A stretch of 64,000 nucleotides of DNA from contig NZ_JAHPZX010000001.1 in assembly GCF_021325795.1 (NCBI RefSeq), positions 558,001-622,000 on the forward strand, written 5' to 3'. A model generated the notes under the pieces. It was not told the origin of the DNA. It did not search any database and saw only the letters and a program-made list of their open reading frames with translations. Of the stretch, positions 44,719-52,689 are shown piece after piece. This DNA is from Bordetella sp. LUAb4 (GTDB lineage Bacteria > Pseudomonadota > Gammaproteobacteria > Burkholderiales > Burkholderiaceae_B). Every line of letters begins with the position of its first letter. Within the stretch, counting starts at the first letter, position 1. The translations under genes were made by a program, and so were the position numbers.

Positions 44719-45501
44719 TCAGCTCTGCAAGATGGAGGAAACGAGCAGTTGGGTATAGGGATGCTGCGGATCGTCCAGGATCTGGTCGGTCAAGCCGCTT
44801 TCCACCACGTACCCCCCACGCATCACCAGCGTGCGGTGCGCCAGCAGGCGCGCCACGGCCAGATCGTGCGTCACGACGATGGCGGCCAAACCCAGATCGG
44901 CCACCAATTGGCGTAGCAGGTCCAGCAGGCGCGCTTGCACCGATACATCCAGGGATGCGGTCGGCTCGTCCATGAAGACCAGGCGCGGATGCGTCACCAG
45001 GTTGCGGGCGATCTGCAAACGCTGCTGCATGCCGCCCGAGAACGAGGCGGGCGCGTCGTCCAGGCGGCCGACGTCGATTTCCATCTTGTGCAGCCAGTTG
45101 CCGGCCACTTCGCGCAGGTCGCCATAATGGCGCTCGCCGATGGCCATCAGGCGCTCGGCGATATTGGCGCCGGCGCTGACCTGCATGCGCAGGCCGTCGC
45201 GTGCATGCTGGCGCACGTAGCCCCAGTCGGTGCGGGCCAGCAGGCGGCGCTGCGCGCCCGACAGGCTCGCCAGATCGGTGGGCCCTTGTTCGCGCAGGTC
45301 ATAGCGCACGCTGCCATGCTGGGCGGCGACTTGGCAGGACACCGCCTGCAGCAGCGTGCTCTTGCCCGAACCGGATTCGCCGACGATGCACAGCACTTCA
45401 CCCGGATAGAGGTCGAAATTGATTTCGCGGCAACCGTGCACGCCGTCCCACGTGTGGGTCAGGTCGCGCACCGACAGCAGCGCTTGTTCGGTTCCGTTCA
45501 T
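44719..45501 (-). CDS. phnK: C-P lyase system ATP-binding protein PhnK
   Basis: A 260-residue ABC-type ATPase that docks on the PhnGHIJ core. Walker [16 protein letters not shown], the PhnK-typical TDWGYVRQHARDGLRMQVSA segment, signature FSGGMQQRLQIARNL, Walker B FMDEPTASLDVSVQAR and H-loop VTHDLAVAR are present. The ATG at 45501 overlaps the phnJ stop by four bases. A longer reading to 45633 runs into phnJ and is rejected. Confidence 0.94.
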   Translation of the reverse strand: MNGTEQALLSVRDLTHTWDGVHGCREINFDLYPGEVLCIVGESGSGKSTLLQAVSCQVAAQHGSVRYDLREQGPTDLASLSGAQRRLLARTDWGYVRQHARDGLRMQVSAGANIAERLMAIGERHYGDLREVAGNWLHKMEIDVGRLDDAPASFSGGMQQRLQIARNLVTHPRLVFMDEPTASLDVSVQARLLDLLRQLVADLGLAAIVVTHDLAVARLLAHRTLVMRGGYVVESGLTDQILDDPQHPYTQLLVSSILQS

Positions 45502-46373
45502 GCCTGTTCCTCGCGTCGCGTGGCGCAATATTCCGTGTCGGAGCAGACGAAGCTGCGGCTGCCTTCGTCGTCCAGGATGATTTCGTCGAGAAAGCTTTCG
45601 TGCGAACCGCACAGGCTGCAGTGCTGCGACCAACGCTCGATGGTGAAAGGATGGTCGTCGAAGTCCAGGCTCTTCACCTTGGTGTAGGGCGGGACGGCGT
45701 ATACGCGCTTCTCGCGGCCCGCGCCGAACAGCATCAGCGCCGGGCTGTAGTTCATCTTGGGATTGTCGAACTTGGGGATGGGCGACGGCCGCATCATGTA
45801 GCGGTCGTTCACCAGCACCGGGTAATCGTAGGTGGTGGCGATGTGGCCGTGGTGCGCGATGTCTTCGTACAGCTTGACGTGCATGCCGCCGTACTCGGCC
45901 AGGGCATGCATGGTGCGGGTCTCGACTTCGCTCGGCTCCAGCCAGCGCAGCGGCTCAGGGATGGGCACCTGGAACACGATGATCTGGCCGGCGCGCAGCG
46001 GCGTTTCCGGAATGCGGTGCCGTGTCTGGATGATGGTCGCGGCGGTGGTCGTGTCGGTGGTGCGCACGCCCGACACCCGGCCGAAGAAGCGGCGGATGTT
46101 GACGGCGTTGGTGGTGTCGTCCGACCCCTGGTCGATGACCTTGAGCGTGTCGTCGGCACCGATGATGGCGGCGGTCACCTGGATGCCGCCGGTGCCCCAG
46201 CCATAGGGCAAGGGCATTTCACGGCTGCCGAAGGGCACTTGATAGCCGGGAATGGCGACGGCCTTGAGCAGGGCGCGGCGCAGCATGCGCTTGGTCGATT
46301 CGTCCAGGTAGGCGAAGTTATAGTGCGGATCGCGCGCGACAGTGGCGGCGTCCTGGGGAGCGGGAGTGTCCAT
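45498..46373 (-). CDS. phnJ: C-P lyase, radical SAM subunit
   Basis: A 291-residue radical S-adenosylmethionine enzyme that breaks the carbon-phosphorus bond, releasing the hydrocarbon and ribose cyclic phosphate. Four C-terminal cysteines, Cys252, Cys255, Cys277 and Cys283 (pattern CSLC, 21 residues, C, five residues, C), match the [4Fe-4S] and catalytic cysteines of E. coli PhnJ. The middle shows NYSPALMLFGAGREKRVYAV. The start at ATG 46373 gives MDTPAPQDAATVARDPHYNF, normal length. It is coupled to phnK and follows phnI by 32 bases. Confidence 0.96.
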   Translation of the reverse strand: MDTPAPQDAATVARDPHYNFAYLDESTKRMLRRALLKAVAIPGYQVPFGSREMPLPYGWGTGGIQVTAAIIGADDTLKVIDQGSDDTTNAVNIRRFFGRVSGVRTTDTTTAATIIQTRHRIPETPLRAGQIIVFQVPIPEPLRWLEPSEVETRTMHALAEYGGMHVKLYEDIAHHGHIATTYDYPVLVNDRYMMRPSPIPKFDNPKMNYSPALMLFGAGREKRVYAVPPYTKVKSLDFDDHPFTIERWSQHCSLCGSHESFLDEIILDDEGSRSFVCSDTEYCATRREEQA

Positions 46374-46405
46374 GGGAATCCTGCGAGCCTCGTGTTCGTT
46401 GAAGG

Positions 46406-47530
46406 TCAAGCCTGCTGCGTTTCGGCGGCCGCGATGGTGGGGGCTTGCGCTGCGTTCTCGGCCCGGTCCGCCTGGATACGGCGCAACAGCGACAGGCTGG
46501 ACTGGAAATCGACGTAATGCGGCAGTTTCAAATGCTGCGTGAAACCGGATGCCTCGACGTTGTCGCTGTGGTACAGCACGAACTCGTGATCGTTGGCGGG
46601 CGACGTGGCCGCTTCGCCCAACTCTCCCGCGCGCAGCGACCGGTCCATCAAGGACATCGACATGGCCTTGCGTTCCCCGTAGCCGAACACCAGGCCATAA
46701 CCGCGGGTGAAGGTCGGCACCTGGTGTGCCTTGCCGGCGAACTGGCTGACCATCTGGCATTCGGTGACGTCGATCTGGCCTATGGTCACGGCGAAACCGA
46801 GTTCCTCCACGTACAGCTCGACATCCACCGAGCCATAGCGGATTTCCGCCACGAAGGGGTGGGTGTTGCCATAACCACGCTGAGTTGAATATCCCATCGA
46901 CAGCAGGAAGCCTTCGTCGGCGCGCGCCAGGTTCTGCAGGCGCGCGGCGCGGGTGGCGGGAAAGGCCATGGGCTCGCGCGTCAGGTCGAAGGGCGCGGGG
47001 TCGCCCACGGGTATCGTCTCCGCTTCCATCAAGGACTCGCGCTCCAGCAGATCGGTGACGCGCGGCATGGTGACGGCCAAGGGCTCGGCCGCCGGCGGCA
47101 ACGGCGCGGGCACGGGCGCCGCGTCGTCTTCCAGCGAGAAGTCCAGCAGACGCTGCGTGTAGTCATACGTGGGGCCCAGCACCTGCCCGCCCGGCAAATC
47201 CTTGAACGTCGCGGAAATGCGCCGCTGCAGGCTCATGCGGGTGGTTTCCAGCGGTACGCTGTAGCCAAAGCGCGGCAGCGTGGTGCGATAGGCGCGCAGC
47301 AGGAAGACCGCTTCGACGACGTCGCCCGCCGCCTGCTTCAAGGCCAACGCCGCCAAGTGCGGGTCGTATAGCGAGCCTTCGGCCATCACGCGATCCACGG
47401 CCAAAGGCATTTGCGTGCGGATCTGCGCCAGGGTCAGGGCCGGCACGGCAGGATCACCTCGCCGGTAGCTGTCCAGCATGCGGTAGGAATTGAGGATGGC
47501 GCGTTCGCCTCCCTTCACGGCAACGTACAT
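46406..47530 (-). CDS. phnI: C-P lyase core subunit PhnI
   Basis: A 374-residue subunit that attaches ATP to the phosphonate, displacing adenine, with PhnG and PhnH. It begins MYVAVKGGERAILNSYRMLD as expected and shows YSVPLETTRMSLQRRISATF and GYGLVFGYGERKAMSMSLMD. The C-terminal SDNVEASGFTQHLKLPHYVD is family-typical. It starts one base after the phnH stop. Confidence 0.95.
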   Translation of the reverse strand: MYVAVKGGERAILNSYRMLDSYRRGDPAVPALTLAQIRTQMPLAVDRVMAEGSLYDPHLAALALKQAAGDVVEAVFLLRAYRTTLPRFGYSVPLETTRMSLQRRISATFKDLPGGQVLGPTYDYTQRLLDFSLEDDAAPVPAPLPPAAEPLAVTMPRVTDLLERESLMEAETIPVGDPAPFDLTREPMAFPATRAARLQNLARADEGFLLSMGYSTQRGYGNTHPFVAEIRYGSVDVELYVEELGFAVTIGQIDVTECQMVSQFAGKAHQVPTFTRGYGLVFGYGERKAMSMSLMDRSLRAGELGEAATSPANDHEFVLYHSDNVEASGFTQHLKLPHYVDFQSSLSLLRRIQADRAENAAQAPTIAAAETQQA

Positions 47531-47531
47531 G

Positions 47532-48224
47532 TCAGGCCTCCACCCGCGTCGTGCGCGGCAGACCGCAAACCGCGCGGTCGTGCGTCAGCAGCACGTCCAC
47601 GCCTTGCGGGAAACGACGGTGATTGACGGCCCATTGCCGCCAGAAGTCAGCTGGCAACCCGGCGGGCGCCAGCATGCGTTCATCGGCGATGCCGGGGCCC
47701 GTCAGCCGCAGCGTGGCGCCGCCCTGCCAACCCGCCACCTCGATCAGCAAGGTGGTGGAGCGATCAGGGTAGGCCGGGTCGCCGCCATTGCAATCGGCCA
47801 GGTCGGGTGCGGCATGGCCGGCGGGCACCACCACGAAGGTTGCCTGCGCCGGTGTGTCCACCAAAGGGCAACCGCAGTGAAAGCGCAGGAAAGCAGCGGC
47901 CGCGCCATCCATGCCGGCCGGCAGCCAGACCGGCGTATCGACATCGGCCAGGGTCAGCAACAGTGCGGCCAGGGCGGGCGACAGGCCCTTGGGTACGCCG
48001 CAGTCGGCCGCCAGGGCTTGCGGCTGGCCCGGCTCCGCCATGGCTTGCAACGCGACGCGGAACACGGCCTGGGCCTGTACGCCTGGATCGGCGAAACCCG
48101 GCAGCAGGTTGGTCACCGGCGCGGCGGCGCGCGCGGTTCGCGCTAGTGGCTGGGCCTGCGCACTGGGCTGCGGGTTGGACTCCAGATAGCGCTGCGAAGT
48201 CGTTTGCGTAACAGCAGGGTTCAT
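47532..48224 (-). CDS. phnH: C-P lyase core subunit PhnH
   Basis: A 230-residue subunit of the C-P lyase core complex. From the ATG at 48224 it begins MNPAVTQTTSQRYLES and then a short Ala/Pro linker; the conserved part begins LLPGFADPGVQAQAVFRVAL and includes ALAALLLTLADVDTPVWL, FHCGCPLVDTP and WRQWAVNHRRFPQGVDVLLT. The N-terminal 35 residues are longer than in E. coli. A reading back to 48461 lies within phnG and is rejected. Confidence 0.93.
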   Translation of the reverse strand: MNPAVTQTTSQRYLESNPQPSAQAQPLARTARAAAPVTNLLPGFADPGVQAQAVFRVALQAMAEPGQPQALAADCGVPKGLSPALAALLLTLADVDTPVWLPAGMDGAAAAFLRFHCGCPLVDTPAQATFVVVPAGHAAPDLADCNGGDPAYPDRSTTLLIEVAGWQGGATLRLTGPGIADERMLAPAGLPADFWRQWAVNHRRFPQGVDVLLTHDRAVCGLPRTTRVEA

Positions 48225-48225
48225 C

Positions 48226-48693
48226 TCAATTTTCTCCACGCACCATGGTGAAAAATTCGACGCGGGTCTGGGCCGCCTCGGCGGCGCGGCGCGCGCGGCG
48301 TTCCTCGTGGACCCGGGCCAAAGGGGCGACGACGATGGTCTGCACCGCCTCGTACCAGTCGTCCATCTGCAACAGGCCGTCCAGAACGGCGGCCTGTTCG
48401 GCATGGCGCAGGGAGCGGCCTTGCACATAGGCGGTACCGACCACGCCCTGCTCGAAAGCAACAGCGCAACGAGTCACGGACATTTCGCCCAGATTGAACT
48501 GTTCGCCGGTGCCGCCGGCGCGGCCGCGCACCATCGTCATGCCGACTTCGGGAGCGCGCAGCGGGCGGAAGGCGGGCAAGGGTCCCAGGGACTGATAAGC
48601 CTGGTCCAGCGCGGCGCCATCGGCAAGGGCCAGGACGCGCATCCATGCGGCGCGGGCAGTCTGCGACCCGGTTTCGGGCGTATGCGTAGTCAT
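48226..48693 (-). CDS. phnG: C-P lyase core subunit PhnG
   Basis: A 155-residue subunit, first gene of the phnGHIJKLM operon. It shows the family stretches RPLRAPEVGMTMVRGRAGGT, FNLGEMSVTRCAVAF and VGTAYVQGRSLRHAEQAAVL. A GAGGAAAC ribosome site precedes the ATG at 48693. A PhnF-type operator candidate lies 16 bases upstream of the start. The gene is divergent from phnF. Confidence 0.94.
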   Translation of the reverse strand: MTTHTPETGSQTARAAWMRVLALADGAALDQAYQSLGPLPAFRPLRAPEVGMTMVRGRAGGTGEQFNLGEMSVTRCAVAFEQGVVGTAYVQGRSLRHAEQAAVLDGLLQMDDWYEAVQTIVVAPLARVHEERRARRAAEAAQTRVEFFTMVRGEN

Positions 48694-48708
48694 CCGTTTC
48701 CTCTAAAC

Positions 48709-48724
48709 GTCTATACGAATAGAT
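48709..48724. promoter_or_regulatory. Candidate PhnF operator upstream of phnG
   Basis: GTCTAT-ACGA-ATAGAT, a near-perfect dyad within AAACGTCTATAC, placed between phnG and phnF. The AAACGTCTA(T/G)AC core recurs at 49651 before the second PhnM-like gene. Repression by PhnF is inferred. Confidence 0.6.
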
Positions 48725-48884
48725 GCTAGTATGGACCCAGGCGCCAGGCAGTTCAACACAGCCGCGATGAATTTTTGATGACAGTCGCGATTCGCGGGGA
48801 GCGCCCGGCTGGGGCAAAATCCCGCATTCCATATCCACATTCAAGCGGCGCGCGCTGCGACGCGCGCCCAACAGGAAGTCAATA

Positions 48885-49607
48885 ATGTTCGAACGACGAT
48901 CGGGGATCGCGGTCTGGCGGCAGATCGGTGAAGCGCTGGCGATGGATATTCGCAACAAGCTTTACAACCCGGGCGAACAGTTGCCGCCCGAGCCTGAACT
49001 GGCGGCCAAGTTCTCCGTCAACCGCCACACCATCCGGCGCGCCATGGGCGAGCTGGAGCAGATCGGCCTGGTGCGGATCGAACAGGGGCGCGGCACGTTC
49101 GTGCAGGAACATGCCATCGACTACGCCATCGGCAAGCGCACGCGGTTTTCCGAGAACCTGCGCAGCCAGGGCTTGCTGGGCCACGTCGAGGTGCTGGGCA
49201 GCCAGGCCGAGCGGGCTTCCGAAATCGCCGTGCAACTGGGGTTGCCGCGCTCCACGACGCTATTGCGCGTGCAGCTGATCGGCAAGGCCGAGAACCGCAG
49301 CATCAATGTGTCGGATCATTATTTCGAAGAGAAGCGCTTTCCAGGCTTCGCCGACAAGTTGAAAGAAGCCAAGTCGATCTCCAAGGTATATAAGCAGTTC
49401 GGCATCCAGGACTACACCCGCAAATGGTCACGCATCACCGCGGCCCTGCCGGACGAGAACATTGCGCGCCTGCTGAATCAACCGAAGACGCGCCCCATCA
49501 TCCAGATCGAAGCACTCAACGTCGACGCCGAAGGACGCCCCCTGCAATACGGCATCACACGGTTCGCCGGGGACTGGGTGCAATTGATGATCACAGGGGA
49601 CGATTAG
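48885..49607 (+). CDS. phnF: GntR/HutC-family phosphonate regulator
   Basis: A 240-residue transcriptional regulator. N-terminal winged helix (about 5-75; GIAVWRQIGEALAMDIRNKL, then LAAKFSVNRHTIRRAMGELE) and a C-terminal UTRA ligand-binding domain (about 95-235). It begins MFERRSG and has AGGAAG upstream. It is divergent from phnG and probably represses both phn arms through the shared operator motif; the ligand is unknown. Confidence 0.92.
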   Translation: MFERRSGIAVWRQIGEALAMDIRNKLYNPGEQLPPEPELAAKFSVNRHTIRRAMGELEQIGLVRIEQGRGTFVQEHAIDYAIGKRTRFSENLRSQGLLGHVEVLGSQAERASEIAVQLGLPRSTTLLRVQLIGKAENRSINVSDHYFEEKRFPGFADKLKEAKSISKVYKQFGIQDYTRKWSRITAALPDENIARLLNQPKTRPIIQIEALNVDAEGRPLQYGITRFAGDWVQLMITGDD

Positions 49608-49650
49608 CCAGCCCGCCACGCCCTGGCAGGCCTCAAGAAATAATCCCGTC

Positions 49651-49671
49651 AAACGTCTAGACATCTGTTCG
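49651..49671. promoter_or_regulatory. Second copy of the phn operator core
   Basis: AAACGTCTAGAC followed by ATCTGTTCG, 68-88 bases before the ATG of the second PhnM-like gene. It shares AAACGTCTA(T/G)AC with the site before phnG. Symmetry is limited to GTCTAGAC. Confidence 0.5.
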
Positions 49672-49738
49672 TAATCAAACGAGCATATAGTTTCCGTTCC
49701 ACGCCACCTGACCGGTTCTTCCGGCGCCGCTGCCGCCT

Positions 49739-50929
49739 ATGAAAACGTCCGTATCTCCCCAATCCGCCCTGCCCGGCATCGCCGGCCGCCGCGTACTGAC
49801 TTCCGACGGTTTGCGCGCCGCGCGCCTGGGTTTCAACGGCGACCGCGTCGCCCCCGGCGCGGGCGCCACGCCCCTGCTGGATGCCGGTGACCTGCTGGTA
49901 CTACCCGGCATCATCGACCTGCATGGCGACGCCTTCGAACGCGCCATCATGCCGCGCCCGGGGGTGACGTTTCCCTATGACAGCGCCTTGCACGACGTAG
50001 ACCGCCAATTGCTGGCCAACGGCATCACCACCGAATTCCACGGTGTCACCCTGTCCTGGGAAGGCGGCCTGCGCGGCGAGCCTTATGCGATGCGCATGTT
50101 CGACGCGCTCGACCGCATGCGCACGACCCTGGGGGCGCGCCACAACGTGCACCTGCGCTTCGAGACCCACCATGTCGGCGGTGTCGATGTCGCCCGCGAA
50201 TGGATACAGTCAGGCAGGGTGCAGTTCCTGGCCTTGAACGACCACCTGCCCAGCATGGCCAAGCGCCTGGGTAACGACCGCAAGCTGCTGCAGTACGCGG
50301 AACGCGCGGAGTGCGACCTGGATACGTTCCAGGACCGCATCCGTGCCGCCATGGCCTGCGCCGACGAAGTGGCCAACGCCATGCGCGAATTGACCGAGTG
50401 CGCCAAGCAGGCAGGGCTGGAAGTGGCTTCGCATGACGATCCCGATCCCGCCACTCGCCGCTACTATCACCAGTTGGGTTGCCGCATCGCCGAATTTCCG
50501 CTGACCACCGAAGTGGCTCACGTCGCGCGCGAGCTGGGCGACTTCACCGTGTTCGGCGGACCCAATGTCGTGCGCGGGCGCAGCCATACCAATGCGCCCA
50601 ACGCCACCGAGATGATCCGGGCCGGCCTGTGCGACATCCTGACGTCCGACTACTACTATCCCGCGCCGCTGGCCGCCGTGATGAAGCTGGTCGCTGACGA
50701 CGTGCTGCCGCTGCCCCAGGCCTGGGCGCTGGTGTCGCGCAACCCGGCCCGCGCGGCCGGCCTGCGCGACCAGGGCGCGCTGGACGCCGGCATGCTGGCC
50801 GATGCCATCATCGTCGACGACAGCATTCCCGGCGTGCCGCGCGTCTGCGCCGCCATCGTTGGTGGCCGCCTGCGCTATGCCACGCAGCAGTTCGACACGG
50901 AACTGCTGCAACAGGCCCAGGCCGCCTGA
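49739..50929 (+). CDS. Second PhnM-like amidohydrolase
   Basis: A 396-residue amidohydrolase of the PhnM family. The metal motif LPGIIDLHGD (His62, Asp64), MPRPGVTFPYDSALHDVDRQ, HNVHLRFETHHVGG, ASHDDPDPATRR and ILTSDYYYPAPLAA follow the same order as in PhnM at 42785 but are clearly diverged. The PRPGV segment is closer to the E. coli PhnM consensus than the equivalent PRSRV of the operon copy. It precedes the DUF1045 and phnN genes on the plus strand. It may act on a different ribose phosphonate or serve as the plus-arm PhnM. Confidence 0.85.
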   Translation: MKTSVSPQSALPGIAGRRVLTSDGLRAARLGFNGDRVAPGAGATPLLDAGDLLVLPGIIDLHGDAFERAIMPRPGVTFPYDSALHDVDRQLLANGITTEFHGVTLSWEGGLRGEPYAMRMFDALDRMRTTLGARHNVHLRFETHHVGGVDVAREWIQSGRVQFLALNDHLPSMAKRLGNDRKLLQYAERAECDLDTFQDRIRAAMACADEVANAMRELTECAKQAGLEVASHDDPDPATRRYYHQLGCRIAEFPLTTEVAHVARELGDFTVFGGPNVVRGRSHTNAPNATEMIRAGLCDILTSDYYYPAPLAAVMKLVADDVLPLPQAWALVSRNPARAAGLRDQGALDAGMLADAIIVDDSIPGVPRVCAAIVGGRLRYATQQFDTELLQQAQAA

Positions 50930-50946
50930 GTCCCGCAGGCATCGCC

Positions 50947-51732
50947 ATGAACCAGGACCAGGAAGCCTATCGCTACGCCATATACCTTGCCCCCGTGGGC
51001 CATTGGCGCGATATCGGCAAGCGCTGGCTGGGCCGCGACGAAGACAGCGGCGCGGCGATAGCGCGCGCATCCGCCGACGATGCGCGGCTGGATGCGTGGA
51101 CCGAGGCGCCGCGCCACTATGGTCTGCATGCCACGCTGAAGCCGCCGTTCCGGCTGGCGCCCGGCACCGATGCCGCCGGCCTGGACCAGGCCATGCGCGC
51201 ACTGGCGCGAGCTCACCAGCCCTTCGGCATCGCGCTGGAACTGCGTTCGCTGCGCGGTTTCCTGGCGTGGTGCCTGGTGGAGAACGAGTCGGCCTGGACG
51301 CTGGACCAGGGCGACGTCGCCACCGGCCGTGCCGCCCTGCACGCCCTGGCCGATGACGCGGTACGGCGCCTGGACCCGTGGCGCGCGCCGCCCGCCCCGG
51401 ACGAACTGGCGCGCCGCCTGCGTGCCGATCTGGACCCGGCGCAGCGCGCCATGCTGCAAGCCTGGGGCTACCCTTATGTGCTGGACACTTTCAAGTTCCA
51501 CATCACGTTGACGGGCAATCTGGCTGGCGATGATCTGGCCGCGGCACACGCGCAGCTGGAGTCGCAGAGCGCGGGCAAGCTGGACCGTCCCATGCCCGTG
51601 GACGCCGTGACCGTCTATGTACAGCCCACCGCCGACGCCCCCTTCGTCGTGGCGCGCCACTATGGCTTCGACGGCGCCACGCGCGACGGCGCCGGCGCGA
51701 ACTACCTGCCAGTGGCGCAAGGCAAGCCATGA
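50947..51732 (+). CDS. DUF1045 phosphonate-associated 2H phosphoesterase
   Basis: A 261-residue protein of the DUF1045 family found in phn operons. Two HxT motifs, HATLKPPF (His61, Thr63) and HITLTG (His185, Thr187), define a 2H phosphoesterase. This suggests that it opens a cyclic phosphate such as the ribose cyclic phosphate left by C-P lyase; no PhnP gene is visible here, so it could take that role. That is an inference. It overlaps phnN by four bases. Confidence 0.88.
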   Translation: MNQDQEAYRYAIYLAPVGHWRDIGKRWLGRDEDSGAAIARASADDARLDAWTEAPRHYGLHATLKPPFRLAPGTDAAGLDQAMRALARAHQPFGIALELRSLRGFLAWCLVENESAWTLDQGDVATGRAALHALADDAVRRLDPWRAPPAPDELARRLRADLDPAQRAMLQAWGYPYVLDTFKFHITLTGNLAGDDLAAAHAQLESQSAGKLDRPMPVDAVTVYVQPTADAPFVVARHYGFDGATRDGAGANYLPVAQGKP

Positions 51733-52412
51733 CCGCACCCGCTTCCGACATCGGATGGGATGGACAGCCGCGGGGCCGGTGTCACGTAGACGACCAGGAT
51801 GTACCAGCTCACAGCCAGCACCGCGGCGAAGACCGGCAGGCGGGGCCCCCCCACGACGGCAGCCGCCTGATCTACATCATGGGTGCCTCGGGCAGCGGCA
51901 AGGACACGTTGCTGCGGCTGGCGCGCGCTCAGCTCGATAACGCGGACCGTGTCCTGATCGCGCACCGCTACATCACTCGTCCCGCCGGCGCGGACGAAGC
52001 CTCCATCTATCTGGATCCCGCCGAGCATGCCCGCCGCGCCGCCATGGGCTGCTTCGCCCTGCACTGGGCCAGCCACGGCCTGGCTTATGGCATAGGCGTG
52101 GAAATCGACGCCTGGATGGCCGCCGGCATCACCGTGCTGGTGAACGGCTCGCGCGCCTATCTGCCGCAAGCCTGCGTTCGCTATCCCGGCCTGTGCGCCG
52201 TCACCATCCGGGTGGACGCCGGCACGCTGCGCAGCCGCCTGGCTGGCCGCGGCCGCGAAAGCGCCGAAGACATCGCCGCCCGCCTGGCGCGCGCCGAAGC
52301 CGCCTTCGACGTCCCGCCGGACTGCGAAATGATCGCCTTGGACAACAACGGCGCCGCCGACGACGCGGCCACTGCGCTGCTAACCATCGCTCGCCGCCGC
52401 TGCCACGCCTGA
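51729..52412 (+). CDS. phnN: Ribose 1,5-bisphosphate phosphokinase
   Basis: A 227-residue kinase turning ribose 1,5-bisphosphate into PRPP at the end of the C-P lyase pathway. Walker A is MGASGSGKDTLL (residues 52-60) and the substrate loop AHRYITRPAGADEAS is present. Odd point: about 42 extra residues precede the P-loop, compared with about 8 in E. coli PhnN. They are Gln/Asp/Arg-rich, and no in-frame ATG or GTG lies between Met1 and the P-loop, so they are probably translated. The ATG overlaps the DUF1045 stop (ATGA). Confidence 0.9.
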   Translation: MTAPASDIGWDGQPRGRCHVDDQDVPAHSQHRGEDRQAGPPHDGSRLIYIMGASGSGKDTLLRLARAQLDNADRVLIAHRYITRPAGADEASIYLDPAEHARRAAMGCFALHWASHGLAYGIGVEIDAWMAAGITVLVNGSRAYLPQACVRYPGLCAVTIRVDAGTLRSRLAGRGRESAEDIAARLARAEAAFDVPPDCEMIALDNNGAADDAATALLTIARRRCHA

Positions 52413-52500
52413 GCCGCTGCGATAAGCCGTTGCAATAAGCCGCTGCGATAAGCCGTTGCGATGAGCCGTTGCGATGAGCCGGTGGTACGAGCCGGCGCGG
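52412..52500. repeat. 13-bp tandem repeat array after phnN
   Basis: Six head-to-tail 13-base units of consensus AGCCGYTGCRATR at 52412, 52425, 52438, 52451, 52464 and 52477, plus a partial unit at 52490. The first four are nearly perfect; the last two are diverged. The array starts at the last base of the phnN stop codon. Thirteen is not a multiple of three, so it is not a coding repeat. Confidence 0.9.
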
Positions 52501-52689
52501 GCGGGATAGCAGCATCTCGCACAGCTATTCAAAACGTTCGTGACCTTACCGAAAAGGCGTGTCCGGACCATATCCCTAGAATCATCGGACATTCATTCTG
52601 ACGCGCCCGCGAGCGAATCCGCTGACCTGTTCGGCATCCTCGCAACGACGCGAAGACCGACCGCCCATGTTTCAAACAGAGGAGAAGCC

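Noticed and set aside
46374-46760. Extension of phnJ to 46760
   Set aside because: It would run through the end of phnI; the ATG at 46373 gives the family length and N-terminus.
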